Shown piece after piece: positions 53,075 through 62,625 of a stretch of DNA of 64,000 nucleotides. Origin of the DNA: Streptomyces chumphonensis (GTDB lineage: Bacteria > Actinomycetota > Actinomycetes > Streptomycetales > Streptomycetaceae). A program made the translations under genes and the position numbers. Below the pieces are notes generated by a model. That model was not told the origin of the DNA and made no database searches. It saw only the letters and a list, made by a program, of their open reading frames with translations. The DNA is taken from positions 372,001-436,000 of the forward strand of contig NZ_JACXYU010000002.1 in assembly GCF_014779715.1 (NCBI RefSeq). Direction: 5' to 3'. Each line of letters opens with the position of its first letter. Position 1 is the stretch's first letter.

Positions 53075-54022
53075 TTACAGGTTGGTCATGTCGACCGGGA
53101 TCTGCGGCTCGGCTCCGTCCCGCAGAATGGTGGCCTCGATGAGGCCGTAGGGACGATCCGCCGCGTAGTAGACCTCATGGTCGTTCTTGAGGCCGAACGG
53201 CTCCAGGTCCACCAGGAAGTGGTGCTTGTTCGGGAGCGAGAAGCGGATCTCGTCCACCTCACCGCGGCTGTTGATGACGCGCGCGCCCATCTGGTAGAGC
53301 GTCTGCTGCAGCGAGAGGCTGTAGGTCTCGACGAACGCGTCGAGCATGTGGCGCTTGACCTGGGCGTAGCTGCGCTCCCAGTTCGGCATCCGCTGGTCGT
53401 CGCCGGTCCAGTTGTGCCGCCACACGCCCGCCACCTGGGTGGCGAGGATGCGGTCGTACGCCTCCTTGAGGGTGGTGTACCGGTCCTTCACGTACCCCCA
53501 GAACTCCGAGTTGGTGGAGTTCATGACGGTGAGGTCCTTCAGGCCGGAGAAGACCTGGAAGTCCTCGCCGTCGTAGGTGACCTGCGCGGTGCGGGTCTCC
53601 TGGCCGTTGCGCACGAAGGAGTGGCGCACCTCGTCCGCGCCGATGAAGCGGTTGCCCGAGTCGGAGGTCTGGATGCGGTCCCAGGCGTACTCCTCGATCC
53701 GGATGCGCGCCCGCCGGATGGCCGGCTGGGACTCCACGAAGTGCCGGGCGAGGTGGATGCCGAACTGCTCGGCCGACTCGATGCCGTACTCCTTGGCGAA
53801 GGCGAACACCGTGTTCTTGGTGGTGTCCGTCGGCAGCACGTGGGCGTTGGAGCCGGAGTAGTGGACGTCGTCCATGTCGCCGGAGAGGGCGACGGAGACG
53901 TTCAGGTCCTTGATGTGGTGGGTGTCGCCGTCCCGGGTGATCTTGACGACGCGGTTCTCCGCTTTGCCGTACTGGTTCTGGCCGAGCATCACAGGGCGGG
54001 CCGGGCGGGAAGTAGCAGTCAT
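53075..54022 (-). CDS. pucL: Factor-independent urate oxidase
   Basis: The 315-residue enzyme oxidises urate to 5-hydroxyisourate with release of H2O2. LGQNQYGKAENRVVKI carries the catalytic Lys, LPTDTTKNTVFAFAKEYGI the Thr, and SLPNKHHFLVDLEPFGLKN the conserved His; the C-terminus PQIPVDMTNL is not a peroxisomal signal, as expected. ATG 54022 lies 8 bases after the HIU hydrolase stop. Third gene of the operon uraD - uraH - pucL. The peroxide made here fits the catalase in the neighbouring regulon. Confidence 0.96.
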   Translation of the reverse strand: MTATSRPARPVMLGQNQYGKAENRVVKITRDGDTHHIKDLNVSVALSGDMDDVHYSGSNAHVLPTDTTKNTVFAFAKEYGIESAEQFGIHLARHFVESQPAIRRARIRIEEYAWDRIQTSDSGNRFIGADEVRHSFVRNGQETRTAQVTYDGEDFQVFSGLKDLTVMNSTNSEFWGYVKDRYTTLKEAYDRILATQVAGVWRHNWTGDDQRMPNWERSYAQVKRHMLDAFVETYSLSLQQTLYQMGARVINSRGEVDEIRFSLPNKHHFLVDLEPFGLKNDHEVYYAADRPYGLIEATILRDGAEPQIPVDMTNL

Positions 54023-54030
54023 TGCGGGTG

Positions 54031-54420
54031 TCAGCTCCCTCGGTACACGGAGTAGCCGAACGGGTTGAGCAGCAGCGGTACGTGGTAGTGCTCGCCCGGG
54101 GCGACGGCGAAGACGATCGCCACCTCGGGAAAGAAGACACCGCTGTCCCTTACGCGGGGGGCGTCCTGCTGTTCCTCGGCTTGCTTGGTCGAGAAGTACG
54201 GCTCGACCTCGAAGAGGAGCCGTACGTGGGTCGTGCCCTCCGGCAGGGCCGGAAGGTCCTTGCAGCGCCCGTCGTCGTCGGTCGTGGAGACGCCGTGCGC
54301 GGCCCACGCGCCGTCGGCTCCGGCGCGGACGGACAGCCGGACGGCGACGCCGCCGGCCGGCCGGCCCACGCTGGTGTCCAGGATGTGGGTGGACACCGAG
54401 GCGGTCGTCGTGGTGCTCAT
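54031..54420 (-). CDS. uraH: 5-hydroxyisourate hydrolase
   Basis: The 129-residue transthyretin-related protein hydrolyses 5-hydroxyisourate to OHCU. VSTHILDTSVGRPAGGVAVRL gives the N-terminal His motif, and the C-terminus ends in the diagnostic YRGS. It starts 3 bases after the OHCU decarboxylase stop. Confidence 0.96.
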   Translation of the reverse strand: MSTTTTASVSTHILDTSVGRPAGGVAVRLSVRAGADGAWAAHGVSTTDDDGRCKDLPALPEGTTHVRLLFEVEPYFSTKQAEEQQDAPRVRDSGVFFPEVAIVFAVAPGEHYHVPLLLNPFGYSVYRGS

Positions 54421-54422
54421 GG

Positions 54423-54929
54423 TCAGGCTCCTTGTGCGAGGCGGGTCAGCCGGATGCGGTTGATCTTCACCAGTTCGGTGCGGACGTTCTCCCGCTCCCG
54501 TTCCGGCGTGTTGTCGATCCGGTCGCGCAGCGCGTCGCGCATCTGGTCACCGGACAGGCCGGTGGCGCAGATCAGGAAGACGTGCCCGAACTTCTCCTGG
54601 TAGGCCAGGTTGAGTTCGAGCATCTCCGCCTTGAGCTCCTCGGAGGCGCCGGACATCCCGCGCTGTTCACGCGAGGAGGTCGGGTCCCCGGGCTTCGGGC
54701 GGCCGATGGGCGGGTGGCCCGCCATCGCCTCGGCGAGGTCGGCCTCGCCGAGCTCGGCCATGGCGGCGTCACTCGCGGTGAACAGGGCGGCCGCGTCGGC
54801 GTACGGACGCCGGCCGAGCAGCTTGTCGGCCCAGGCCGTGGAGGCGCAGACCTCGTGGAGCGCCGCGCGGGCCTCGCCCTCCTCGGCGGTGTTGAACCGG
54901 GTCAGCCCCGGTGCCGTACTCGAAGTCAC
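54423..54929 (-). CDS. uraD: OHCU decarboxylase
   Basis: The 168-residue enzyme decarboxylates 2-oxo-4-hydroxy-4-carboxy-5-ureidoimidazoline to S-allantoin. AGHPPIGRPKP has the catalytic His, SREQRGMSGA and ELNLAYQEKFGHVFLICATG are family motifs, and LRDRIDNTPERERENVRTELVKINRIRLTRL is the C-terminal helix set. GTG 54929 has GAGAGG upstream. First gene of the urate operon. Confidence 0.94.
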   Translation of the reverse strand: MTSSTAPGLTRFNTAEEGEARAALHEVCASTAWADKLLGRRPYADAAALFTASDAAMAELGEADLAEAMAGHPPIGRPKPGDPTSSREQRGMSGASEELKAEMLELNLAYQEKFGHVFLICATGLSGDQMRDALRDRIDNTPERERENVRTELVKINRIRLTRLAQGA

Positions 54930-54968
54930 GGGAGCCTCTCTGGGCTGAGTGCGGGTGGGCTGCGCAAT

Positions 54969-55009
54969 AGCTAAGCCGCCGGGGAACGCCCCGTCAACAC
55001 TTTGTTGAA
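54969..55009 (-). promoter_or_regulatory. Promoter and AllR-type dyad of the urate operon
   Basis: On the minus strand TTGACG (54997-54992) and TTAGCT (54974-54969) are 17 bases apart, a strong housekeeping-type promoter. GTCAAC (54993-54998) and GTTGAA (55004-55009) form the dyad that includes the -35 box. The rest of the gap up to 55185 shows no gene or other element. Confidence 0.7.
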
Positions 55010-55185
55010 CTTTTTCGCGGAGCCTCCACCCGCGGGCCCGAACGGGCCTCCACCGCACCCCGGACCCTGCGGCCTCCCGGCGCCCCGGCCTCGGGCGGCG
55101 CGGCGCGGGCGCCGTACCGCGAGTGTCCGGCGGGGTGGGTGCGGAAGCAAGCCCGGCCCGCCCCTCGGACCCCGCCCCGTACACG

Positions 55186-55229
55186 CCGGGCGCCGGGCGG
55201 CCGCTCGGAAGCGGCTGCCCGGCGCCCGG
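55186..55229 (-). terminator. 20-pair terminator hairpin
   Basis: CCGGGCGCCGGGC (55186-55198) pairs with GCCCGGCGCCCGG (55217-55229). Inside it GCCGCT pairs with AGCGGC around a CGGA loop, with one G-U pair at the junction. It begins 16 bases past the stop of the 55245 gene and insulates it from the urate operon promoter. Confidence 0.75.
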
Positions 55230-55244
55230 TCGGCGGGGCACGGA

Positions 55245-55622
55245 TCAGCCGCGCCCCTTGGGGTTCTCCCTGTTCAGGTAGTTGTAGACGGTGAAGCGGC
55301 TGACGCCCAGCGCGGTCGCGACCGTCTCGACGCCGTGCCGCACGGAGAACGCCCCGCGCGACTCCAGCAGCCGCACGACACGCTGCTTGGACTTGCGGTC
55401 CAGCTCGGCGAGCGGCCTGCCCTGCGCCCGCTCCAGCCCCGCCAGGATGTGGTCCAGCGACTCCGACAGGTGGGGCAGGCGGACGGCGAGGACGTCCTCG
55501 CCCTCCCAGGCCAGGACGACGTCCGCCTCCGTGGCGTCCGGCACGGCGATGATCTCGCCGCCCAGCGCGTCGACCAGCGGCTTGACCGCCGAGGTGAAGG
55601 GATGTTCGCCCGAACCAGTCAT
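55245..55622 (-). CDS. Small YheO-like helix-turn-helix regulator
   Basis: The 125-residue protein ends with RKSKQRVVRLLESRGAFSVRHGVETVATALGVSRFTVYNYLNR, a helix-turn-helix of the YheO/DauR (HTH_22) type. The N-terminal half, GGEIIAVPDATEADVVLAWEGEDVLAVRLPHLSESLDHILAGL, is not the usual PAS-like YheO domain. It overlaps the thiamine-binding-like gene by ATGA. Its place between the urate operon and hyi makes it a candidate second regulator of this regulon. Confidence 0.75.
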   Translation of the reverse strand: MTGSGEHPFTSAVKPLVDALGGEIIAVPDATEADVVLAWEGEDVLAVRLPHLSESLDHILAGLERAQGRPLAELDRKSKQRVVRLLESRGAFSVRHGVETVATALGVSRFTVYNYLNRENPKGRG

Positions 55623-55885
55623 GCGTCACCCGGCTCCTGGTCGTCGGATCCGACCACGTTCACCTGCAGGGAGACGCGGGTCGCCCCGGCGGCGAGGGTT
55701 CGGCGCAGCATCTCGTCCACCACGGCGAGCACCTCGTCCGCGGCCCCTTCGGCCGTGTTGCCGAAGGGGCCGACGTCGACGGCGTCCAGACCGCCGCGCT
55801 GCACGACCTCCCGCGCCACCACCGCGTGCTCCGGAGCCTCGTCCAGGTCGAACGGCTCTGTCGTGAATTCCACTTTCAATCGCAC
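55619..55885 (-). CDS. MTH1187/YkoF-like thiamine-binding family protein
   Basis: The 88-residue protein reads LKVEFTTEPFDLDEAPEHAVVAREVVQRGGLDAVDVGPFGNTAEGAADEVLAVVDEMLRRTLAAGATRVSLQVNVVG. The TEPF start and the VGPFGNTAEG loop match the small ferredoxin-fold MTH1187 family, some members of which bind thiamine. Start is uncertain: GTG 55885 is favoured, GTG 55894 is possible, and no clear ribosome site is seen. It is coupled to the HTH gene, and its ligand might be sensed by that regulator. Confidence 0.7.
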   Translation of the reverse strand: MRLKVEFTTEPFDLDEAPEHAVVAREVVQRGGLDAVDVGPFGNTAEGAADEVLAVVDEMLRRTLAAGATRVSLQVNVVGSDDQEPGDA

Positions 55886-55942
55886 CGGCTCAACGTACCG
55901 CGACGCCGCGGGGCCGCCATCGGCACATTTCGGACCACCCCC

Positions 55943-55970
55943 TTGACAGCGGCACCACACTGCTTGCAAT
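55943..55970 (+). promoter_or_regulatory. Promoter of hyi-tsr
   Basis: A consensus TTGACA (55943-55948) and TGCAAT (55965-55970) are 16 bases apart. The TTCAAC-type dyad found at the other glyoxylate genes is absent here. Confidence 0.6.
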
Positions 55971-55993
55971 CTTCCATCAGATAGAAACTAACT

Positions 55994-56010
55994 TCCGCAA
56001 TACGGAAGGA
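55994..56010. promoter_or_regulatory. CTTCCG-N5-CGGAAG operator of hyi
   Basis: CTTCCG (55994-55999), CAATA, CGGAAG (56005-56010) form a perfect 6-base dyad just downstream of the hyi promoter and merging into the AAGGAG ribosome site. Close copies are at gcl (60595-60609) and catalase. Its 15-base core resembles operators of IclR-family proteins. Confidence 0.6.
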
Positions 56011-56024
56011 GCGGGTCACCCCTC

Positions 56025-56870
56025 ATGGGCTACACGGACACACGCTTCACAGTGAACCTCTCGATCCTCTTCACCGAGCTCCCGCTGCTGGAGCGGCCGG
56101 CCGCGGCCGCCGCCGCGGGCTTCACCGCGGTGGAGCTGTGGTGGCCGTGGATCGACACGCCGACCCCGGAGCAGGCCGAGCTGGACGCGCTGCGCGAGGC
56201 CCTGGAGGACGCCGGAGTGCGGCTGACCGGGCTGAACTTCTACGCCGGGCAGCTCCCCGGACCCGACCGCGGCGCCCTCTCGGTGCCCGGCGAGGAGTCG
56301 GAGCGGTTCCGGGCCAACGTCGACGTGGCGGCCGACTTCGCGGCCTCCGTCGGCTGCACGGCCCTCAACGCCCTCTACGGCAACCGGGTGGACGGCGTCG
56401 ACCCGGCCGTCCAGGACGAACTGGCGCTGGAGAACCTGGCGATCGCCGCCCGCGCCGCCGACCGCGTCGGCGCCGTACTGCTCGTCGAGGCGCTGAACGG
56501 GCCCGAGTCGCCCCGGTACCCGCTGGTCAGCGCCCCGGCCGCGGTCGAGGTCGTGGAGAAGGTCAACGCCGCGACGGGACTGGACAACGCGCGGTTCCTC
56601 ATGGACCTCTACCACCTGTCGATGAACGGCGAGGACCTCACCGAGGTCATCGAGAAGTACACCGCCGTCACCGGGCACGTGCAGATCGCGGACAACCCCG
56701 GCCGCGGCGCCCCCGGCACCGGCGACCTGGACTTCACCGACCTGCTGGACCGCCTGAAGAAGGCCGGTTACGACGGCTGGGTCGGCCTGGAGTACAAGCC
56801 GGGCGACGCGCCCAGCGGCAGCACCTTCGCGTGGCTGCCCGCACCGCTGCGCCCCGCCCCGGCGGGCTGA
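56025..56870 (+). CDS. hyi: Hydroxypyruvate isomerase
   Basis: The 281-residue TIM-barrel enzyme interconverts tartronate semialdehyde and hydroxypyruvate. RFTVNLSILFTELPLLERPAAAAAAGFTAVELWWPW is the conserved opening; NALYGNRVDG, LLVEALNGPESPRYPL, FLMDLYHLSMNGEDLTE and GHVQIADNPGRGAPGTGDLDF carry metal-binding and substrate residues. AAGGAG lies rather far (about 13 bases) from ATG 56025. In S. coelicolor the orthologue is part of the AllR regulon and its overexpression lowers antibiotic production. Confidence 0.94.
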   Translation: MGYTDTRFTVNLSILFTELPLLERPAAAAAAGFTAVELWWPWIDTPTPEQAELDALREALEDAGVRLTGLNFYAGQLPGPDRGALSVPGEESERFRANVDVAADFAASVGCTALNALYGNRVDGVDPAVQDELALENLAIAARAADRVGAVLLVEALNGPESPRYPLVSAPAAVEVVEKVNAATGLDNARFLMDLYHLSMNGEDLTEVIEKYTAVTGHVQIADNPGRGAPGTGDLDFTDLLDRLKKAGYDGWVGLEYKPGDAPSGSTFAWLPAPLRPAPAG

Positions 56871-56931
56871 GCCGGGACACCGTCCCCGCCCCACACGCCT
56901 CCCCTCACGGCACCGAAAGGCACCGAACACC

Positions 56932-57834
56932 ATGAGCAGCAACCTTCCGAAGATCGCCTGGGTCGGCCTGGGCATCATGGGCTCCCCCATGGCCGAGAAC
57001 CTGATCAAGGCCGGCTACTCCGTCACCGGCTTCACTCTGGAGCAGGAGAAGCTGGACCGGCTCGCGGCGAACGGCGGCACCGCCGCGTCCTCGATCGCCG
57101 AGGCCGTGGCCGACGCCGACGTGGTGATCACCATGGTCCCGGCCGACCCGCACGTGAAGGCCGTCGTCCTCGGTGACGACGGCGTGATCGCCCACGCCAA
57201 GCAGGGCGCCACGATCATCGACATGTCCTCGATCACCCCGCAGACCTCCATCGCGGTGGCCGAGGCCGCGGCCAAGGCGGACAAGGGCCTCAAGGTCCTC
57301 GACGCCCCGGTCTCCGGCGGCGAGGCGGGTGCCGTCGAGGCCGTCCTGTCGATCATGGTCGGTGGCGAGCAGGCCGACTTCGAGGCCGCGAAGCCGATCC
57401 TGGAGGCCCTGGGCAAGACGATCATCCTCTGCGGCCCGCACGGCGCCGGTCAGACGGTGAAGGCCGCCAACCAGCTCATCGTGGCGGTCAACATCCAGGC
57501 GTGTGCCGAGGCCGTGGTCTTCCTGGAGAAGTCCGGCGTGGACCTGAACGCCGCACTGGAGGTGCTCAACGGCGGGCTGGCCGGCTCGACCGTGCTGACG
57601 CGCAAGAAGGACAACTTCAAGAACCGGGACTTCGCGCCGGGCTTCCGCATCGACCTGCACCACAAGGACATGGGCATCGTGACGGACGCGGCCCGCAGCG
57701 TGGGCGCCGCCCTGCCGGTCGGCGCGGTCGTCGCCCAGCTGGTGGCCTCGCTCCGCGCCCAGGGCGACGGCGGCCTGGACCACTCGGCGCTGCTGCGCGC
57801 CGTCGAGCGTCTCTCCGGCGACCAGGTCGCCTGA
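56932..57834 (+). CDS. glxR: 2-hydroxy-3-oxopropionate (tartronate semialdehyde) reductase
   Basis: The 300-residue beta-hydroxyacid dehydrogenase reduces tartronate semialdehyde to D-glycerate. IAWVGLGIMGSPMAENLIKAGYSVTGF is the NAD(P) site; LDAPVSGGEAGAVEAVLSIMVGG is the substrate motif; GAGQTVKAANQLIVAVNIQACAEA holds the catalytic Lys. It is 61 bases after hyi, probably in one transcript. Confidence 0.94.
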   Translation: MSSNLPKIAWVGLGIMGSPMAENLIKAGYSVTGFTLEQEKLDRLAANGGTAASSIAEAVADADVVITMVPADPHVKAVVLGDDGVIAHAKQGATIIDMSSITPQTSIAVAEAAAKADKGLKVLDAPVSGGEAGAVEAVLSIMVGGEQADFEAAKPILEALGKTIILCGPHGAGQTVKAANQLIVAVNIQACAEAVVFLEKSGVDLNAALEVLNGGLAGSTVLTRKKDNFKNRDFAPGFRIDLHHKDMGIVTDAARSVGAALPVGAVVAQLVASLRAQGDGGLDHSALLRAVERLSGDQVA

Positions 57835-57903
57835 CGCTCCCCCGACTCCGGGTGGCGGCGCTGACAACCTGTCCTGTCGCGCCCAGGCGCCGCCACCCGG
57901 ATA

Positions 57904-57987
57904 TTCAACAAACTGTTGACGTGCTGCCGTAGCCGTCCTTACGCTCCACTTCCGCGGAAGTCCCCTTCCGCGCTTCGTTACGGAAGG
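57904..57987 (+). promoter_or_regulatory. Catalase promoter with two kinds of dyad
   Basis: TTCAAC (57904-57909), AAACT, GTTGAC (57915-57920) is an AllR-type dyad on the -35 box TTGACG (57916-57921); TACGCT (57940-57945) is the likely -10. Downstream are four TTCCG/CGGAA half-sites: a 14-base palindrome ACTTCCGCGGAAGT (57948-57961), then CCTTCCG (57964-57970) and CGGAAGG (57981-57987). The last arm contains the ribosome site. Confidence 0.65.
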
Positions 57988-57992
57988 TCACG

Positions 57993-59450
57993 ATGTCCAA
58001 GCCCACGCTGACGACCGAGTCCGGCGCCCCCGTCGCCGACAACCAGAACTCCGCCACCGCCGGCGTCGGCGGACCGCTGCTCCTCCAGGACCAGCACCTG
58101 CTGGAGAAGCTCGCCCGGTTCAACCGCGAGCGCATCCCGGAGCGTGTCGTGCACGCCCGCGGTTCGGGGGCCTACGGCCACTTCGAGGTGACCGACGACG
58201 TCACCGGCTTCACCCGGGCCGCCTTCCTCGGCACCGTCGGCCGGCGCACCGAGGTGTTCGTGCGCTTCTCGACCGTGGCCGACAGCCTCGGCGGCGCCGA
58301 CGCGGTGCGCGACCCGCGCGGCTTCGCGGTGAAGTTCTACACCGAGGAGGGCAACTACGACCTCGTCGGCAACAACACCCCGGTCTTCTTCATCAAGGAC
58401 CCGCTGAAGTTCCCCGACTTCATCCACTCGCAGAAGCGCGACCCCTTCACCGGCAAGCAGGAGCCGGACAACGTCTGGGACTTCTGGGCCCACGCCCCCG
58501 AGGCCACCCACCAGGTCACCTGGCTCATGGGCGATCGCGGCATCCCCGCCTCCTACCGCCACATGAACGGCTACGGCTCCCACACCTACCAGTGGACCAA
58601 CGCCGAGGGCGAGGCCTTCTTCGTCAAGTACCACTTCAAGACGAACCAGGGCATCCGCTGCCTGAGCAGCGAGCAGGGTGCCGAGACCGCCGGTCGGGAC
58701 GCGAACAGCCACCAGACCGACCTGCTGCAGGCGATCGAGCGCGGCGTGCACCCGTCGTGGACGGTGTACGTGCAGGTCATGCCGGCCGCCGAGGCCGGGG
58801 ACTACCGGTTCAACCCGTTCGACCTCACCAAGGTGTGGCCGCACGCCGACTACCCGCTCCGGCGGGTGGGCCGCCTGGTCCTGGACCGCAACCCCGACAA
58901 CGTCTTCGCCGAGGTCGAGCAGGCCGCGTTCTCGCCGAACAACTTCGTGCCCGGCATCGGTCCCTCCCCGGACAAGATGCTCCAGGGCCGCCTCTTCGCC
59001 TACGCGGACGCGCACCGCTACCGGCTGGGCGTCAACCACACCCAGCTGCCGGTCAACGCCCCGAAGGCGACGACGGCCGACAACTACGGCCGGGACGGTC
59101 TCATGGCCCTCAACGCGCAGGGCCGCGACGCCAAGAACTACGAGCCCAACTCCTACGGCGGGCCCGTGGAGACCGGTCAGGCCCTCGCCGCGCCCTTCGC
59201 GGTCTCCGGCCACACCGGCACCCACGAGGCGCCGCAGCACTCCAAGGACGACGACTTCTTCCAGGCCGGCGAGCTGTACCGGCTGATGTCCCAGGAGGAG
59301 AAGAAGCGTCTCGTCGCGAACATCGCCGGCGGCCTGGCACAGGTGACCCGCGACGACGTCGTCGAGAAGAACCTCGCCCACTTCCACGCCGCCGACCCGG
59401 ACTACGGCAAGCGCGTCGAGGAAGCCGTGCGCGAGCTGCGCGAAGGCTGA
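57993..59450 (+). CDS. Monofunctional haem catalase (clade 3 size)
   Basis: The 485-residue enzyme breaks down H2O2. [20 protein letters not shown] holds the distal His, [61 protein letters not shown] includes the distal Asn, and [23 protein letters not shown] the proximal haem-ligand Tyr. Its promoter carries the same dyads as the glyoxylate genes, so it is likely induced with uricase to remove the peroxide that uricase makes. Confidence 0.96.
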   Translation: MSKPTLTTESGAPVADNQNSATAGVGGPLLLQDQHLLEKLARFNRERIPERVVHARGSGAYGHFEVTDDVTGFTRAAFLGTVGRRTEVFVRFSTVADSLGGADAVRDPRGFAVKFYTEEGNYDLVGNNTPVFFIKDPLKFPDFIHSQKRDPFTGKQEPDNVWDFWAHAPEATHQVTWLMGDRGIPASYRHMNGYGSHTYQWTNAEGEAFFVKYHFKTNQGIRCLSSEQGAETAGRDANSHQTDLLQAIERGVHPSWTVYVQVMPAAEAGDYRFNPFDLTKVWPHADYPLRRVGRLVLDRNPDNVFAEVEQAAFSPNNFVPGIGPSPDKMLQGRLFAYADAHRYRLGVNHTQLPVNAPKATTADNYGRDGLMALNAQGRDAKNYEPNSYGGPVETGQALAAPFAVSGHTGTHEAPQHSKDDDFFQAGELYRLMSQEEKKRLVANIAGGLAQVTRDDVVEKNLAHFHAADPDYGKRVEEAVRELREG

Positions 59451-59474
59451 TTGGGAGGTCGGCCCGAGCGCCGT

Positions 59475-59518
59475 CCCATGCCGCCGGCCCGTGGACGAGG
59501 GGTGGCCGGCGGTATGGG
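59475..59518 (+). terminator. Catalase terminator
   Basis: CCCATGCCGCCGGCC (59475-59489) and GGCCGGCGGTATGGG (59504-59518) form a 15-pair stem with one G-U pair and a 14-base loop, 24 bases past the catalase stop. Confidence 0.8.
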
Positions 59519-59669
59519 ACATCTCGCCGGTGCGCGTCAGCGGACCGAGCACGACACAGACCCGCCCGGGGGTGCGAACGTCCTGTCGCGCCCAGCCTCG
59601 CACCCTCGGGCGTACAACTCCCCCGCCGGGCCGCGCGTTCGCCTGCGGGGCCCGGGCGTTTCGGGGACC

Positions 59670-60380
59670 ATGGAGCGCATGGCGGACGTGAGCGCGAACA
59701 GCTCGGTGCGGTGTCCCGTGTGCCGACGTGAGCACCGCTGGTCGCCACCCACCTACCCCTGTCCGTGCGGCGCCCCGGTGGCCCTCCCCCTGGCGCGGGA
59801 CGGGGTGCCCCTGCGCGTCAGGCGACGCACCTGGGCCGGCTCCTGGGTGGCCGTGCCCTGTGGCGCCTGCGGGCGTTCCCAGGACTGGCCGCAACCCGAA
59901 CTGTGCTGCCCCTGCGGCGCGTTGCTCGCCCTTCCGGTGGACCGCACGGGGACCGGGCCGGGAACGGCCGGCGGGCCGGTCGGGGGCCCGCCGGCCGACC
60001 GGCCACCGTTCACCCCCGTCACCATCCGCACGGCGCGGGACGCCGCCCTCGCCTCGGCGCACTACCTGCGCTGGCTCGGCTTCGCCGACGTGCTCGCGAC
60101 CCACGGGCCCCCGGCGTCCGGTATCGACCTGCGCGGACGCGGCGTCGTCGCCCGGGTCGACCCCACGACGTCCCCGGTGGGCGTACGCGCCGTGGAGACG
60201 GTGTGGCTGACGGCGCTGCACATCTCCGCCGTGCCGGTCTGCTTCGCCCTCGCCGGATACGAACAGGAATCGTACGCGCGGGCCGAGCAGATCGCGCTCC
60301 CCCTGTTCACCCTGGACCTCACGGGTACGCCGCAGCCCGCCGGCCAGGCGGCCGAGCGGCTGGTCGCCACCGGGGCCTGA
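59670..60380 (+). CDS. Tandem zinc-ribbon protein with degenerate Mrr-like nuclease domain
   Basis: The 236-residue protein has two matching zinc ribbons: CPVC-x12-CPCGA (Cys15, 18, 31, 33) and CGAC-x12-CPCGA (Cys64, 67, 80, 82), each followed by ALPL or ALPV. After a Pro/Gly linker, residues about 118-230 read like an Mrr-type restriction endonuclease fold: [73 protein letters not shown]. The GID aspartate is present but the catalytic QxK position reads RVD, so cleavage activity is doubtful. Start is 59670 or the in-frame ATG at 59679. It lies alone between catalase and gcl; function unknown. Confidence 0.72.
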   Translation: MERMADVSANSSVRCPVCRREHRWSPPTYPCPCGAPVALPLARDGVPLRVRRRTWAGSWVAVPCGACGRSQDWPQPELCCPCGALLALPVDRTGTGPGTAGGPVGGPPADRPPFTPVTIRTARDAALASAHYLRWLGFADVLATHGPPASGIDLRGRGVVARVDPTTSPVGVRAVETVWLTALHISAVPVCFALAGYEQESYARAEQIALPLFTLDLTGTPQPAGQAAERLVATGA

Positions 60381-60540
60381 CGCCCGCTCCGGACGCCCCC
60401 GAAGCGGGCCTCACCCGATCCACCGCGACCCACCCCCTCCCTTCCGCGCGTCCCGCGCCCTGCCGCACGCCGTCGCGCCCCGGCGCGGGTGCGTCCCCCG
60501 TGCGGTCCCCCCTTCCGTACGGCCCGGACACCGGACAAGG

Positions 60541-60609
60541 GTTGACGGTTTGTTGACGCCCGCCGTACCTTGTTTCCATATCGCAGAACGTGAATTCCGT
60601 ATTACGGAA
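60541..60609 (+). promoter_or_regulatory. gcl promoter with both operator types
   Basis: GTTGAC (60541-60546), GGTTT, GTTGAC (60552-60557) is a direct rather than inverted repeat of the AllR-type half-site. Its second copy is the -35 element TTGACG (60553-60558), with CATATC (60577-60582) as the likely -10. TTCCGTA-T-TACGGAA (60595-60609) is a perfect 15-base palindrome, 30 bases before the start codon. Confidence 0.7.
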
Positions 60610-60639
60610 AAGCCACGCACGGTCGACTCAGGAGCATCC

Positions 60640-62418
<1,779 letters not shown>

Positions 62419-62435
62419 CGGTCGGGGACAGCAGG

Positions 62436-62473
62436 CCGAGGGGCCCGGGCTCGCCGCGAGCCGGGCCCCTCGG
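62436..62473 (+). terminator. gcl terminator
   Basis: A left arm at 62436-62453 and right arm at 62457-62473 pair over 17 positions with a single bulged G and a 3-base loop, 17 bases past the gcl stop. The rest of the gap to 62625 shows no gene. Confidence 0.75.
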
Positions 62474-62625
62474 TCTGTGCCGACGTCCCGGCGGGAGGGG
62501 TGCGCCGCGGGCCGCGCGAGCCGTCGGCGGATCACCCGAACGACGCGGATGCCGACGGGGGTAGCGGACGTGGCACGGGGCCGGGTTCCACGACTCCGCG
62601 TCGCTCATGGTGCACGATCTGATAC

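Noticed and set aside
60550..60639. Upstream start for glyoxylate carboligase
   Set aside because: The extra codons cover the -10 element and the TTCCG dyad; ATG 60640 has AGGAG and the normal Gcl N-terminus with Val51 in register.
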